From AWTP1-13 sp963832445 (GTDB lineage: Bacteria > Pseudomonadota > Alphaproteobacteria > Rhizobiales > Hyphomicrobiaceae), in contig CAWHUM010000007.1 in the NCBI GenBank assembly GCA_963832445.1, forward strand, positions 148,133 to 212,132: a stretch of 64,000 bases of DNA, read 5' to 3'. Position 1 is the first letter of the stretch. Every line of letters begins with the position of its first letter. Below, in pieces: positions 36,026 through 44,728 of the stretch. Under the pieces are notes generated by a model. The model was not told the origin of the DNA. It made no database searches and saw only the letters and a list, made by a program, of their open reading frames with translations. The position numbers and the translations under genes were made by a program.

Positions 36026-37687
36026 ATGCCCATGCTGTTGAAGACTGTTGCCGCCCTGGGTGTGGCTGCGTTCGTTGTTGCCGCGTCTCCAGCGCACAGT
36101 GCCGAGACAGCCTCGCCCAACGACACAGCCCGCTTCATCGCCGGCCTGCCGCCCGCCCAAAGCTCTCCACTGGCACCGCTGACCCAAGACCCGGCCTGGC
36201 AACAACACGCCCAGCTGATGAACGCTGTGTGGGCTGGGCTCGAGCAGTATCAGTTGTCGAAGGTGCGGGCGTGGTCGCGCGCCAATGTCACCGCCCGGCG
36301 GCCGGTGACGTACTACTTCTTCAGCGGCCCGGACTTCCTTTATGCTGACGCGTTCCTCCCCAACTCGTCCACCTACATCCTGGCTGGTCTCGAGCTGATT
36401 GGCCCGCAACCTGACGCGCTGGCTTTGCGCCCCCGTTTTCTCGCAAGCAATCTGGAGAGCGTCCGCCGCTCCATCAGCACGCTGCTCAGCCGCAGCTACT
36501 TCATCACCAGCTACATGGGCTCCGACCTGAATTCGGGTCAGCTGCGCGGCACCTTGCCGATCCTCTACGTCTTCCTGGCTCGCACCGGCAAGACCATCCA
36601 CGAGGTGAGCTTCGTCACCATCAAGCAGGACGGAACTGTTGAGCCGTCCGCCGACGGAAAGGATGGCACGCGCGGCGTCAAAATCGTCTTCTCCGGCCCC
36701 GACACCAGCAAGAAGCAGACCCTCTACTACTTCAGGACCGACCTCTCCAACAAAGGCGTGCAGAGCAGCGGCTTCCTGCAGTTTTGCCGGCAGTTCGGGA
36801 TCGGCGACATCTTCATCAAGGCTGCCTCCTATCTTCTGCACACACCGGGCTTCTCGATCGTGCGCGATTTCCTGCTCGGGATCGGCGCCACCGTCGTCCA
36901 GGACGATACCGGCATCCCGCTCAGATATTTCGAGCAGAGCGGATGGCAGGTGCGCCCGTTCGGTCGCTACGTCGGGCCCATCCCGGTGTTTCGCGGGAAC
37001 TATCAGGCCAAGCTGAAGGCTCTGTTCGAGAAGGCCAACGCGCCACCGATCGACTTCGGCATCGGCTACCGTTGGCGCACGAACGAATTGCACGTGCTGC
37101 TGGCCATCAACCCCAAACCGCAGATTCCTCCAGGCCCACAGGCCGCAAGCTCCGAGAAGGGCCCGCAGGAGCAGCCACCTGCGTCCGAGAAGACCACGCC
37201 GAATGCGCCCGCAACTCCGCCGGTCGTGCGGGCTGACAAGACCGCGCCCGACAGTTCAGCGCCGCCAAATCCGCCGCCCGCCAAGCGGGAGAATGCCGCC
37301 AAGCAGAAGAGCAACGGCACCGGCAAGGCAGGGCAACCGGCACCAGTCGCGTCAGAGGCGTCGCGCTTCATCACGTGGCCGTCGCTGTTGTTCGGTGGGC
37401 TATTCAGTGCCGCTCTCGTCGCCCTGTTCGGGCTAGAGGGTATTGCGGCCGGGCTGGGCTTTCTCCTGCAAGCCGCCATCGTCGGCGTGATCGCATGGCT
37501 TGCGGTCGGCTTCTTCCGCGCCCGCGAGGAGCAGGCTGCCGCGAGCGGCGCGCCAGTGGCCGGACACGAACGCGCGGCGCGCTGGCAATTGACCGAGACC
37601 ACCAACTCTCAGGAGCCGGGCGAGCCGCGAACCAAGGTGTGGCCGGCCGGCCTCGCCGAGCGATTGCGTCGCTGGACCACCTACTGA
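36026..37687 (+). CDS. Exported conserved hypothetical fused to a Tim44-like membrane tail
   Basis: The 553-residue product begins with a signal peptide (MLLKTVAALGVAAFVVAASPAHS). Residues about 30-360 form a conserved domain of unknown function (YYFFSGPDFLYADAFLPNSS...LSRSYFITSYMGS...GTLPILYVFLARTGKTI). A Pro/Lys-rich linker of about 80 residues follows. The C-terminal part has a glycine-rich pair of hydrophobic segments (LLFGGLFSAALVALFGLEG, LLQAAIVGVIAWLAVGFF), like the membrane region in front of Tim44-like domains, but the Tim44 fold itself is missing. It looks like a chimera that anchors the exported domain. The ATG at 36026 is preferred to a TTG 12 nt upstream. Confidence 0.7.
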   Translation: MPMLLKTVAALGVAAFVVAASPAHSAETASPNDTARFIAGLPPAQSSPLAPLTQDPAWQQHAQLMNAVWAGLEQYQLSKVRAWSRANVTARRPVTYYFFSGPDFLYADAFLPNSSTYILAGLELIGPQPDALALRPRFLASNLESVRRSISTLLSRSYFITSYMGSDLNSGQLRGTLPILYVFLARTGKTIHEVSFVTIKQDGTVEPSADGKDGTRGVKIVFSGPDTSKKQTLYYFRTDLSNKGVQSSGFLQFCRQFGIGDIFIKAASYLLHTPGFSIVRDFLLGIGATVVQDDTGIPLRYFEQSGWQVRPFGRYVGPIPVFRGNYQAKLKALFEKANAPPIDFGIGYRWRTNELHVLLAINPKPQIPPGPQAASSEKGPQEQPPASEKTTPNAPATPPVVRADKTAPDSSAPPNPPPAKRENAAKQKSNGTGKAGQPAPVASEASRFITWPSLLFGGLFSAALVALFGLEGIAAGLGFLLQAAIVGVIAWLAVGFFRAREEQAAASGAPVAGHERAARWQLTETTNSQEPGEPRTKVWPAGLAERLRRWTTY

Positions 37688-37764
37688 GCGCAGCCGGTAC
37701 CGCGCCGTTCGCGCGGATCGAGGGCTTGCGCCGCCATCAGCGTGCGGCCTGCAGGGCCGCAAGC

Positions 37765-37950
37765 TCAGTCGGGCAGCTCGAGCGTGTCGCGCTTGGGGCG
37801 CGGCGCCCGCCGACGCGATTTGGGCGCTTGCTCGGTATGACGCTCGCGGCGCACGCCTGGAAAGATGATGATTTGCGCGCTGCCCTGCGCCGCCTCAGTC
37901 TGCGGCTCTGCTCGCACAGCGTTGGATCTGAATTCAACAATGTGTGCCAT
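37765..37950 (-). CDS. Small conserved-type alphaproteobacterial protein
   Basis: The 61-residue ORF starts MAHIVEFRSN behind GGGGAAG, with a central AQIIIFPGVRRERH and a basic end. Short proteins with an EIIxFPGVRxER core are common in rhizobial genomes and have no assigned function. It is convergent with the preceding large gene. Confidence 0.55.
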   Translation of the reverse strand: MAHIVEFRSNAVRAEPQTEAAQGSAQIIIFPGVRRERHTEQAPKSRRRAPRPKRDTLELPD

Positions 37951-38259
37951 CGCTTCCCCGTGCCGAGGACCGCCTTGGGCGGCCATCGGTCCCCCAAAGG
38001 ATCGCAGGCGACGCAAGCACAGCGCTGCGACTCAGCCATTTGAGCGTCACAGGAGTTAATGGAATGTTAACGGCCTAACCATTGGCGTGCCGGCATATTC
38101 CACCGGGCAAGCCCATGATCCACCACACCAATCCTTTTGTTCTGCGTTGGTGTGGCGTGGGACCTACGGGGAACAAAACCGGCACCAAGATTGGATGGAA
38201 ATTGGAAAACGGCCGGCCCCGTATATCTAGGGGTTGGCCATGCCAAGGGGACCCCGACC
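37951..38259. other. Intergenic region upstream of the integrase, with a 9-bp stem-loop
   Basis: No gene is recognisable. CCACACCAA (38123-38131) and TTGGTGTGG (38147-38155) form a perfect stem with a 15-nt loop about 105 nt before the integrase start. It may be an integrase-binding or regulatory site. No complete tRNA gene is present here. Confidence 0.5.
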
Positions 38260-39528
38260 ATGACCGAGCGTGAAAGACTGAACCCGCGCATTGCCCGTGA
38301 GCGCCTTGAACCCAAGGCCAAGGCCAAGCGTAGCCGCGCCAAACGGCGCGCGATGCAACTGACCGAGGCACGCGTTGCCGGGCTGCGGGTTAAGGCGGGC
38401 GCCTACCTGACCTGGGACCATGGCAACGATTCCCAGAAGGGCTTGGCCGTGATGGTGCAGCCGAGCGGCGTTAAAACGTACACGGCGTTCTACAACTTCC
38501 CCAAGCAGCCATCGAAGTCGATGGCGCTGGGCCGTGCCGGGGAAATGACGCTGGAGGCGGCGCGCAAGCGAACGGGTGAGATTAGGGCTAAGGCCAAGCA
38601 AGGGATCGATCCACGGGCTGATGATCCAACGCGCTCCCTTACGTTCGGCGAGCTGGTAGCGCTGTGGCATGAGCGGGAGCTGACGGGGCGCAAGAAGAAC
38701 GTGTCCGCTGACGCCACCAGGAGCCTGGTTGAGTATCACTGTAAGGCCAAGTTTTGGAACCGGCCGGCCGGCACCATCCGCTACAACGAGATCGATGACT
38801 TGTTGTGCCGGCTGCGGGACAAGCAGCAACGGGGACCGACGGCGGCGCGCCTGTACGCGCACTTGGCCTCGATCTTCAAGTGGGCCGTGGGCACGCGGCG
38901 GCTGGCGGCCAGCCCCATGCTGGGGATGCCGCTGCCGTACAAGGTGGAGGGCCGTGCGTACGATTGGTTTCAGGCACCACGGTCGGATGAGGTACTACGC
39001 GACTTGTGGAAGCTGGGCGGCGAGCTGGGCGGCGACTCCGAACGGTTCATCAAGCTGCTGATACTGACCGGCAAGCGCCGCAACGCCGTGCAAACGATGC
39101 GCTGGTCGGCCATTGACCGTGAGACGTGGTTGTGGACACCGAAAGCCGGCAGCCCGACGAAGAGGAACAACCCGGTGACATTGCCAGCGCTGGCAAGGCG
39201 CGTGGTTGGCGCGCACCAGAAGCAAGGCGTGGTGGCACGCGTGTCGGAAGCCGATGCGCAGAGGCTGCAAGCCGTAGTGCGCAAGCGGTTGGAGCTGCCC
39301 GACTTCGTTTGGCACGGGGTGCGGCACATTACTGCGAGCGGCTTGGCGCGGCTAAAGGTGGCGCCGCACATTGCCCGCCTCGCCATGGACCACGCACCCG
39401 TGAGCGATGTCCACAGTGGATATGAGCATGTCGATTGGACACCTGAGATTGCCGAGGCGATGGAGGCGTGGGCCGCCTACGTCGCTAAGCTGATCGCTCC
39501 GGGCGAAGGAGTAGCGGTCCTGAGATAG
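38260..39528 (+). CDS. Tyrosine recombinase / phage-type integrase
   Basis: The 422-residue integrase has an N-terminal arm-binding DUF4102-like domain, a core-binding helical domain and a catalytic domain. The first catalytic Arg is in LTGKRRNAV, the HxxR box is HGVRH, and the nucleophile Tyr is in GYEHVD. All key residues are present, so it should be active. It likely mobilised the neighbouring island, and a tRNA-Pro 3' fragment 2 kb past the gene is a candidate att site. The ATG at 38260 is the first with family-like sequence after it. Confidence 0.9.
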   Translation: MTERERLNPRIARERLEPKAKAKRSRAKRRAMQLTEARVAGLRVKAGAYLTWDHGNDSQKGLAVMVQPSGVKTYTAFYNFPKQPSKSMALGRAGEMTLEAARKRTGEIRAKAKQGIDPRADDPTRSLTFGELVALWHERELTGRKKNVSADATRSLVEYHCKAKFWNRPAGTIRYNEIDDLLCRLRDKQQRGPTAARLYAHLASIFKWAVGTRRLAASPMLGMPLPYKVEGRAYDWFQAPRSDEVLRDLWKLGGELGGDSERFIKLLILTGKRRNAVQTMRWSAIDRETWLWTPKAGSPTKRNNPVTLPALARRVVGAHQKQGVVARVSEADAQRLQAVVRKRLELPDFVWHGVRHITASGLARLKVAPHIARLAMDHAPVSDVHSGYEHVDWTPEIAEAMEAWAAYVAKLIAPGEGVAVLR

Positions 39529-39556
39529 GGATTCGCAACGCATTGCGGATTCAAGT

Positions 39557-39582
39557 TGGGGGTCGCCGTTGGGCGGCCCCCA
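39557..39582 (+). terminator. GC-rich hairpin after the integrase
   Basis: TTGGGGGTCGCC pairs with GGGCGGCCCCCA (one G-T pair) around a short loop, beginning 28 nt after the integrase stop. Only a short T-run (TTTG) follows. It is a likely terminator for the integrase transcript. Confidence 0.55.
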
Positions 39583-39752
39583 TTTGCGTTGAGGAACCCG
39601 TCGCGTGATCGCGACGAAAGTCCTCAAGGCGCCAAGAAAATCCTCATACAGACGGCACCCCATCAAGTTTTCGCTTGCCGCCGTTGACCCAGCCATCACA
39701 AGGTGCCAATCAGTCAACTGATTGTTGGTTGACGGAACAAGGAGATTGACCC

Positions 39753-40163
39753 ATGAAGACCACCACCAAGTCCAAGGCCGCCACCAAGGCCGCCACCAAG
39801 AAGCCAGGCAAGGCAGCAGCCGTGGCCAGTGACGGCCAGGTCGTTGCCGCCACGCCAAAGAAGCTCAAGGCGGCAGCGGCACAGTTTGCCGCCGACGTGA
39901 TCGCTGAGGTGCCGCCCAAGGCGGCCGTGAAGAAGCTTGAAGGCGCCATTGCCACCAAGGCGGCCAAGGCGCCCAAGGCATCGCCGACCGCAACCATCCG
40001 CCAACTGCTCGCCGTCGACCCGGCAATCGAAGCCGACGCGCTTGAGGCCGCGTTGGCCAAGCAGGGCCTCAACCCGCCGCGCTCCACGATCAACACGGTG
40101 CGGGCGGACTTTTTGGGCTGCCTAAAGGCGCTGCAAGCGGCCGGGCGCGTCAAGTTGCACTAG
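39753..40163 (+). CDS. Histone H1-like Lys/Ala-rich hypothetical protein
   Basis: The 136-residue protein starts behind AAGGAG. Its first 50 residues are Lys/Ala/Thr-rich repeats like bacterial histone H1 homologues. The C-terminal 60 residues (TATIRQLLAVDPAIEADALEAA, later PPRSTINTVRADFLG) resemble a small helical, possibly winged-helix domain. It is probably a DNA-binding accessory protein of the island. It lies about 225 nt after the integrase and is followed 11 nt later by a 37-codon ORF. Confidence 0.6.
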   Translation: MKTTTKSKAATKAATKKPGKAAAVASDGQVVAATPKKLKAAAAQFAADVIAEVPPKAAVKKLEGAIATKAAKAPKASPTATIRQLLAVDPAIEADALEAALAKQGLNPPRSTINTVRADFLGCLKALQAAGRVKLH

Positions 40164-40174
40164 GGAGGCGCACC

Positions 40175-40288
40175 ATGAACGACAAGCCTTGGACCGACGA
40201 GAAGCTAGCCGCTGAGCAGGCGCGGATCGACGACATGGCCCGTGCCCACGAGGCGGAGAGGCACCGCCACCGGTATCGAACGTCGTGA
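40175..40288 (+). CDS. 37-residue charged peptide ORF
   Basis: Starts at an ATG with GGGAGGCG upstream, 11 nt after the H1-like gene. It encodes MNDKPWTDEKLAAEQARIDD and a His/Arg-rich end. Good start signals and position suggest it is translated with its neighbour. It is not recognised. Confidence 0.45.
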   Translation: MNDKPWTDEKLAAEQARIDDMARAHEAERHRHRYRTS

Positions 40289-40364
40289 GGTTGTCCAAGC
40301 GGAGGTAATGATGCTATCGAAAGTGTAGCGAGCATTGTTGCGGTAGATGGTGCCCGCCGGTTCT

Positions 40365-40606
40365 CCCCCTTGGCCTTCATGATCGCCTCGACGAGAGCGA
40401 TGGTCGCCGGGCCGATCTTCCTCGCCGCGCATCATCCGGCTCGGTGTCCACTCGGCGTAGCGCCGATGCGCGCTCGGCATGTGCTCGCGAACCGTCGTAT
40501 GGCGGTTGCGCACGTTCGAGCGCGCTTGGGCTCGCAACCCGGCTGCCCTTGTGGAAGATCTCGATCGTCGTATCGGTGATGCGCGCCTCGACCTGCTCGC
40601 GGATCA
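40365..40606 (-). pseudogene. istA: IstA (IS21-family transposase) internal remnant
   Basis: The reverse strand spells RLIREQVEARITDTTIEIFHKGS, then in another frame HTTVREHMPSAHRRYAEWTP, then IGPATIALVEAIMKAK. These are consecutive pieces of the IstA C-terminal region, broken by at least two frameshifts. It inserted just upstream of the HNH gene, and its antisense supplies the false N-terminus of the long plus-strand frame there. Confidence 0.75.
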
Positions 40607-40619
40607 GGCGCGAAAGCAT

Positions 40620-41018
40620 ATGGAGCATGGATGGTCAGATCAGGAGTTCAGAGACTACGTGAGGTCTAGGAGGAAGATCAAGAAGTCGAGAAGAAATCGG
40701 CGCAAACGCGTTTTGTTGAAATACAAGCTCTACATCGAGAGCAAATTCTGGCGGCGCCGGAAAGACCAATACTTCGCCACGCATGCCAAGCGGTGTGCGG
40801 TCTGTCGAACCCCTGAGCGTGTCGATCTCCACCACAAGGCCTATGGCAACTACGGCCGCGAGCGCGACGAAGACCTGGTTGCGCTATGCAAGAAGCATCA
40901 CGAGGGCTTCCACGCGAAACATGGTGTAGCCCGTGACATGCGCTTAGACACCGATAGCTACGTGCACACAGCGCTGTTCGACGAGACTGCTCAGCAAGTC
41001 ATGCGCGCCATCCAATGA
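40620..41018 (+). CDS. HNH endonuclease-like protein, possibly truncated at its N-terminus
   Basis: The 132-residue reading has a strongly basic helical first half (RSRRKIKKSRRNRRKR). An HNH-type zinc/nuclease module follows: CAVC, then LHHKAYGNYGRERDEDLVALCKKHHEGFH. The open frame continues upstream to 40479, but that part is antisense to an IstA remnant, so the start at 40620 is preferred. The original 5' end may have been lost to the IS. Function could be island-borne nuclease or homing activity. Confidence 0.65.
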   Translation: MEHGWSDQEFRDYVRSRRKIKKSRRNRRKRVLLKYKLYIESKFWRRRKDQYFATHAKRCAVCRTPERVDLHHKAYGNYGRERDEDLVALCKKHHEGFHAKHGVARDMRLDTDSYVHTALFDETAQQVMRAIQ

Positions 41019-41096
41019 ACCTGCAAGATGCTTTCTTTCAAGGTATGCCGCACTTCGGGCTACCCTCGTCTCTTCTCGCAAAAAGGATCTCCAACG

Positions 41097-41483
41097 ATGG
41101 CTGATGCAGATCGCCTCGGAAAAATCGCCTCGATCGGCCAAGACCTCATCACAACACAGTTGACGATGGCAATGCAAACGCCGTCGCAGGCCCTCGAAGG
41201 CACCTGGGTACTCGGGTATTGCTTCGGAATCTTCGATGCGCTCGCTCAACGAGCTGACCTTGACGATGGCGCTGAAGGTTTCAGCCTCATCACCCTCGGC
41301 TTCCTCGGTCTCTTTGCGGACCCTGCCGATCCCGAGGCGGCGGCATTCGTTCGCCGCTCCTTGGACAGTCAGGACAATCCGCGCTTTCAAGAAGGTGCTG
41401 CCGCTGGAGGCAACGACGTCTTCGTTTGGGTTGCTGACCGCGCGAAAGTACCCAACGCGCTGTTCGAACATCTCACCCGATGA
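41097..41483 (+). CDS. Hypothetical protein, 128 residues
   Basis: Starts at the ATG giving MADADRLGKIASIGQDL behind AAGGA. It contains a hydrophobic helical middle (LEGTWVLGYCFGIFDALAQ, FSLITLGFLGLF) and the late segment NDVFVWVADRAKVPNALF. It is not recognised. It lies 78 nt after the HNH gene in the island. Confidence 0.5.
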   Translation: MADADRLGKIASIGQDLITTQLTMAMQTPSQALEGTWVLGYCFGIFDALAQRADLDDGAEGFSLITLGFLGLFADPADPEAAAFVRRSLDSQDNPRFQEGAAAGGNDVFVWVADRAKVPNALFEHLTR

Positions 41484-41628
41484 CCAAGAAGAGCGCCTAG
41501 TCGCACCAGCGCACATAGCTTTCGCAAAAGGAACCCTACAGACGCTATCTGTCAGGGTATCGCGCACTTGACGGAGCCTTTCCTGAGCCTTTCCCGCGGG
41601 CCGTGCCCAGCTAAGTCTTTGAGATGAT

Positions 41629-41674
41629 TGGTCGGAGCGGGGAGATTCGAACTCCCGCCCCCTTGCTCCCGAAG
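41629..41674 (-). other. tRNA-Pro 3'-half remnant (probable integrase attachment site)
   Basis: On the reverse strand the sequence runs from the anticodon 3' side through a T-arm (GGGAGTTCGAATCTCCC) to the acceptor CGCTCCG, discriminator A and CCA. The acceptor and T-arm match proline tRNAs. The 5' half is absent. A tRNA 3' half is the classic product of tyrosine-recombinase integration into a tRNA gene, so this marks one end of an island; the full tRNA-Pro should lie elsewhere. Confidence 0.7.
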
Positions 41675-41916
41675 AGAAGGGTCGAAGGGAATTCTCTTTA
41701 GCATCAATGCGCGCTGGTGCGCGTCGGTTTCGTTTCGTTCGCGTTGAGTTCACCCCAACCTGCCCTCCGAATCTGATGTTCCATCGGAAGAGACGTGTAC
41801 GCACCGCGCCGAACACAAGAATTTGATCGATGGCCTCGTGCGCGCAAATTCTTTCCCTTGGGTTGCCTTGTCGCCCCCAGGGCGCGCAGCGCAGCTTGCC
41901 CTTCCTGAGAGAAGGG

Positions 41917-43168
41917 TGACATTTCATTCCGGAGACATGGGTGACACTTTTGGCCCTTTGCGGGAGAGCAAAGGTGCCGTGGAGGGAGTGTCACGTCATG
42001 GACGAACGGGTGAGGTTCATCGCCCGACTGCTCGACGGGGAGACGATGTCGAGCCTGTGCCGAGCGTTCGATATCTCGCGCAAGACCGGCTACAAGATCC
42101 TCAAGCGCTACCGCGACTGCGGGGTCGAGGGGCTCACCGATCGCTCGCGCCGGCCCTATCGCCACGCCAACCAGCTGCCGCTGCAGATCGAGACGCTGAT
42201 CGTGCGGCTGAAGCGGGAGAAGCCGAGCTGGGGCGCGCCGAAGATCAGGGAACGCCTCGCTCGGCTCTACCCGGATGTGCACCGACCGGCGGTCTCAACC
42301 GTGCATGCCGTGCTCGACCGCCATGGCCTGGTCAAACCCCGCAAGGGACGACGCAACCGGGCCAAGGGGACGCCTCTCTCGTCGGCCAGCCAACCCAACG
42401 AACTGTGGTGCGCCGACTACAAGGGCGAGTTCATGCTCGCCGACCGGCGCTACTGCTATCCCCTCACCATCACCGACTTCGCCAGCCGCTATCTGATCGC
42501 CTGCGAGGCGCTTCACAGCACCAAGGAAGCCTTTGCCTTCTCCGTGTTCGAGAGCGCCTTCAAAGAGTGCGGCCTGCCGAGCGCCATCCGCACCGACAAT
42601 GGCGTCCCCTTCGCCAGCCCCAACGCCCTCTTCAACCTGTCGAGGCTGTCGGTGTGGTGGCTCAGGCTCGGCATCGAGATCGAACGCATCAAGCCGGGCC
42701 ACCCGCAGCAGAACGGCCGCCACGAGCGCATGCACCTCACCTTGAAGCTGGAGACCACAAGGCCGGCGGCAGAGAACTTCCTGCAGCAGCAGGCCCGCTT
42801 CGACGACTTCATCGCCTGCTACAACAATGAGCGACCGCATCAGGCGCTGGGCATGACCTATCCGGCCGAGCACTACAGACCCTCACCGCGCTCCTATGCA
42901 GGCCTGCCCGAACTCGACTATCCCTTCCACGACAAGGCCGTCACCGTCACCACCTGCGGCCGCATCTGCCTCAACCGCAAGAAGATCAACCTCAGCCAGG
43001 TCTTCGCAGGCCAAATGCTCGGCATCAAGCAGGTCGACGACCGGCTCTGGCTCGCCAGCTTCATGCACTATGACTTGGGATACTTCGACGAAGAGACCTG
43101 CAGGCTCGAGCCCATCGCTAACCCGTTCGGAGCAAAGGTGTTACCTATGTCTCCGGCATAAACCGTCA
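41917..43168 (+). mobile_element. IS481-family insertion sequence, complete
   Basis: The element of about 1.25 kb is bounded by inverted repeats. The left end TGACATTTCATTCCGGAGAC matches, in reverse complement, the right end TGACGGTTTATGCCGGAGAC. It contains one transposase gene. No target-site duplication is obvious at the chosen ends. Confidence 0.85.
41998..43161 (+). CDS. IS481-family transposase
   Basis: The 387-residue DDE transposase starts MDERVRFIARLLDGE. It has an N-terminal helix-turn-helix (LCRAFDISRKTGYKILKRY) and a catalytic rve core. The acidic residues lie in ELWCADYKGEF, AIRTDNGVPF and the PQQNGRHERMH segment. The frame is intact, so the element may still be active. The first ATG further upstream lies in the terminal repeat and is not preferred. 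Confidence 0.92.
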   Translation: MDERVRFIARLLDGETMSSLCRAFDISRKTGYKILKRYRDCGVEGLTDRSRRPYRHANQLPLQIETLIVRLKREKPSWGAPKIRERLARLYPDVHRPAVSTVHAVLDRHGLVKPRKGRRNRAKGTPLSSASQPNELWCADYKGEFMLADRRYCYPLTITDFASRYLIACEALHSTKEAFAFSVFESAFKECGLPSAIRTDNGVPFASPNALFNLSRLSVWWLRLGIEIERIKPGHPQQNGRHERMHLTLKLETTRPAAENFLQQQARFDDFIACYNNERPHQALGMTYPAEHYRPSPRSYAGLPELDYPFHDKAVTVTTCGRICLNRKKINLSQVFAGQMLGIKQVDDRLWLASFMHYDLGYFDEETCRLEPIANPFGAKVLPMSPA

Positions 43169-43376
43169 CCTATGTGACCGGAATGGACCGCTTCTTGGTG
43201 GTTGCGGGGGCTCGATTTGTTCAAGCACGTACGTCGGGAGAACTGAGAAGGGTCGTTTAGGCTTGGAGTGAGGGCTTGTGTAGGCCGCTGGGGTCGGGCG
43301 AGTGTCCGTCGTCAGGTTCTTTGCGACAGTTTGAGGTTTTCGTGACGGGAGGCTCTGGCTCGGTTGCGGTTTCAGC

Positions 43377-44357
43377 TTAGGCGGCTTTTCTCTGGTGGTG
43401 CAATCGTCGTTGTTTGATGGTCTCTCGTTTTATCCTTTCACGTTGAAGCAGGATGGTCTGGCCGCGTCCGAAGTAGACATCGGCCGGCGTCAGGTTCTGC
43501 AGACTTTCGTGGTAGCGGTGGTGATTGTAGTGATCGACGAAGCGATCGATGTGCGCTTCGAGGTCGCCGGGTAGGTAGTAGTTGTCGAGCAGGATGCGGT
43601 TCTTGAGCGTCTGATGCCAACGCTCGATCTTGCCCTGGGTCTGGGGATGTTTGGGCGCCCCACGCACGTGCCCCATGCCGGTGTCTTCGAGCCATTTCGC
43701 CAAGTCGCCCGAGACGTAGCTGGAGCCGTTGTCGCTGAGCAATCGCGGTTTGTGCACCACGCGCGCTGAAGCACACCCAGATGCGGTGAGGGCGAGCTGC
43801 AGCGTGTCGGTAACGTCGTCGGCCCGCATGGTCGTGCAGAGCTTCCAGGCGATGATGTAGCGCGAGAAGTCGTCGAGGATGGTGGACAGATAGAACCACC
43901 CCCAGCCGATCACCTTCAGGTAGGTGAAGTCGGTCTGCCAGAGCTGGTTGGGGGCTGTGGTCTTGTCTTTGAACTCGTCGGCGGCCTTGATGACGATGAA
44001 GGCAGGGCTGGTGATCAGATCGTGGGCCTTGAGCAGCCGATAGACCGAAGACTCCGAGACAAAATAGCCTTCTGTATCGGTGAAGCGGGTGGCCAGCTCA
44101 CGCGGCGACAGCTCCGGCACATCCAGCGCCATGGCCACGATGCGCTGGCGCACATCATCAGGGATGCGGTTCCAGACGCGATCGGGCTTGGAGGGTCTGT
44201 CTTCGAGCGCCTCGGGTCCGCCGGCTCGATAGCGATCGTACCAGCGATAGAAGGTCGACGGGCGGATGCCCAGCATCTCCAGGGTTCGTCGGGCCGGCAG
44301 ATGCGATTGCTCGACCAGGCGGATGATCTCGAGCTTCTCGGAGCCGGGGAGCCTCAT
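43377..44357 (-). CDS. IS3-family transposase OrfB (rve integrase core)
   Basis: This 326-residue protein has an N-terminal helix-turn-helix and the DDE core. The residues fall in LWQTDFTYLKV, LLSDNGSSYVSG and the QGKIERWHQTLK segment. Its ATG overlaps the OrfA stop (ATGA). IS3 elements often make an OrfAB fusion by frameshifting, but here the overlap favours translational coupling. Confidence 0.92.
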   Translation of the reverse strand: MRLPGSEKLEIIRLVEQSHLPARRTLEMLGIRPSTFYRWYDRYRAGGPEALEDRPSKPDRVWNRIPDDVRQRIVAMALDVPELSPRELATRFTDTEGYFVSESSVYRLLKAHDLITSPAFIVIKAADEFKDKTTAPNQLWQTDFTYLKVIGWGWFYLSTILDDFSRYIIAWKLCTTMRADDVTDTLQLALTASGCASARVVHKPRLLSDNGSSYVSGDLAKWLEDTGMGHVRGAPKHPQTQGKIERWHQTLKNRILLDNYYLPGDLEAHIDRFVDHYNHHRYHESLQNLTPADVYFGRGQTILLQRERIKRETIKQRRLHHQRKAA

Positions 44358-44728
44358 GCCTCGTCTCCCCCATCCGCGATCATGCTTTTTTTGAGCAGCC
44401 GCAGTTCCAGCGCCTGTTCGGCGACGACCTCTTTCAGATCCTGAGCCTCACGGCGGAGGGCCTTGACCTCGTCGCTGGTGGCGGCGCGGGCAGTGTCGCC
44501 GGCGAGCCGCCGCTTGCCGGCTTCCAGGAACTCCTTGGACCAGCTGTAGTAGAGGCCTTCGGCGATGCCCTCGCGGCGGCAGAGTTCGGCGATGCTCATC
44601 TCGCCGCGCAAGCCGTCCAGCACGATGCGGATCTTCTCTTCGGCCGAGTAGCGCTTGCGCGTCGCCCGACGGATGCCCTTGACGATGTCTTCCGATGACT
44701 GGGCGTTGGTGTTGGATTTCTGTCTCAT
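44354..44728 (-). CDS. IS3-family transposase OrfA
   Basis: The 124-residue protein has a helix-turn-helix (KRYSAEEKIRIVLDGLRGE, then SIAELCRREGIAEGLYYSW) and a leucine-zipper-like coiled coil (EVKALRREAQDLKEVV). It binds the IS ends and pairs with OrfB. It precedes OrfB with a 4-nt overlap. Confidence 0.92.
   Translation of the reverse strand: MRQKSNTNAQSSEDIVKGIRRATRKRYSAEEKIRIVLDGLRGEMSIAELCRREGIAEGLYYSWSKEFLEAGKRRLAGDTARAATSDEVKALRREAQDLKEVVAEQALELRLLKKSMIADGGDEA

Noticed and set aside
38100..38259. tRNA gene next to the integrase
   Set aside because: Only a simple stem-loop is present; no cloverleaf, T-arm or CCA end could be drawn here.
43377..44728. Programmed -1 frameshifting to make an IS3 OrfAB fusion
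   Set aside because: The genes meet in an ATGA overlap and no A-rich slippery run was seen, so coupling is simpler.
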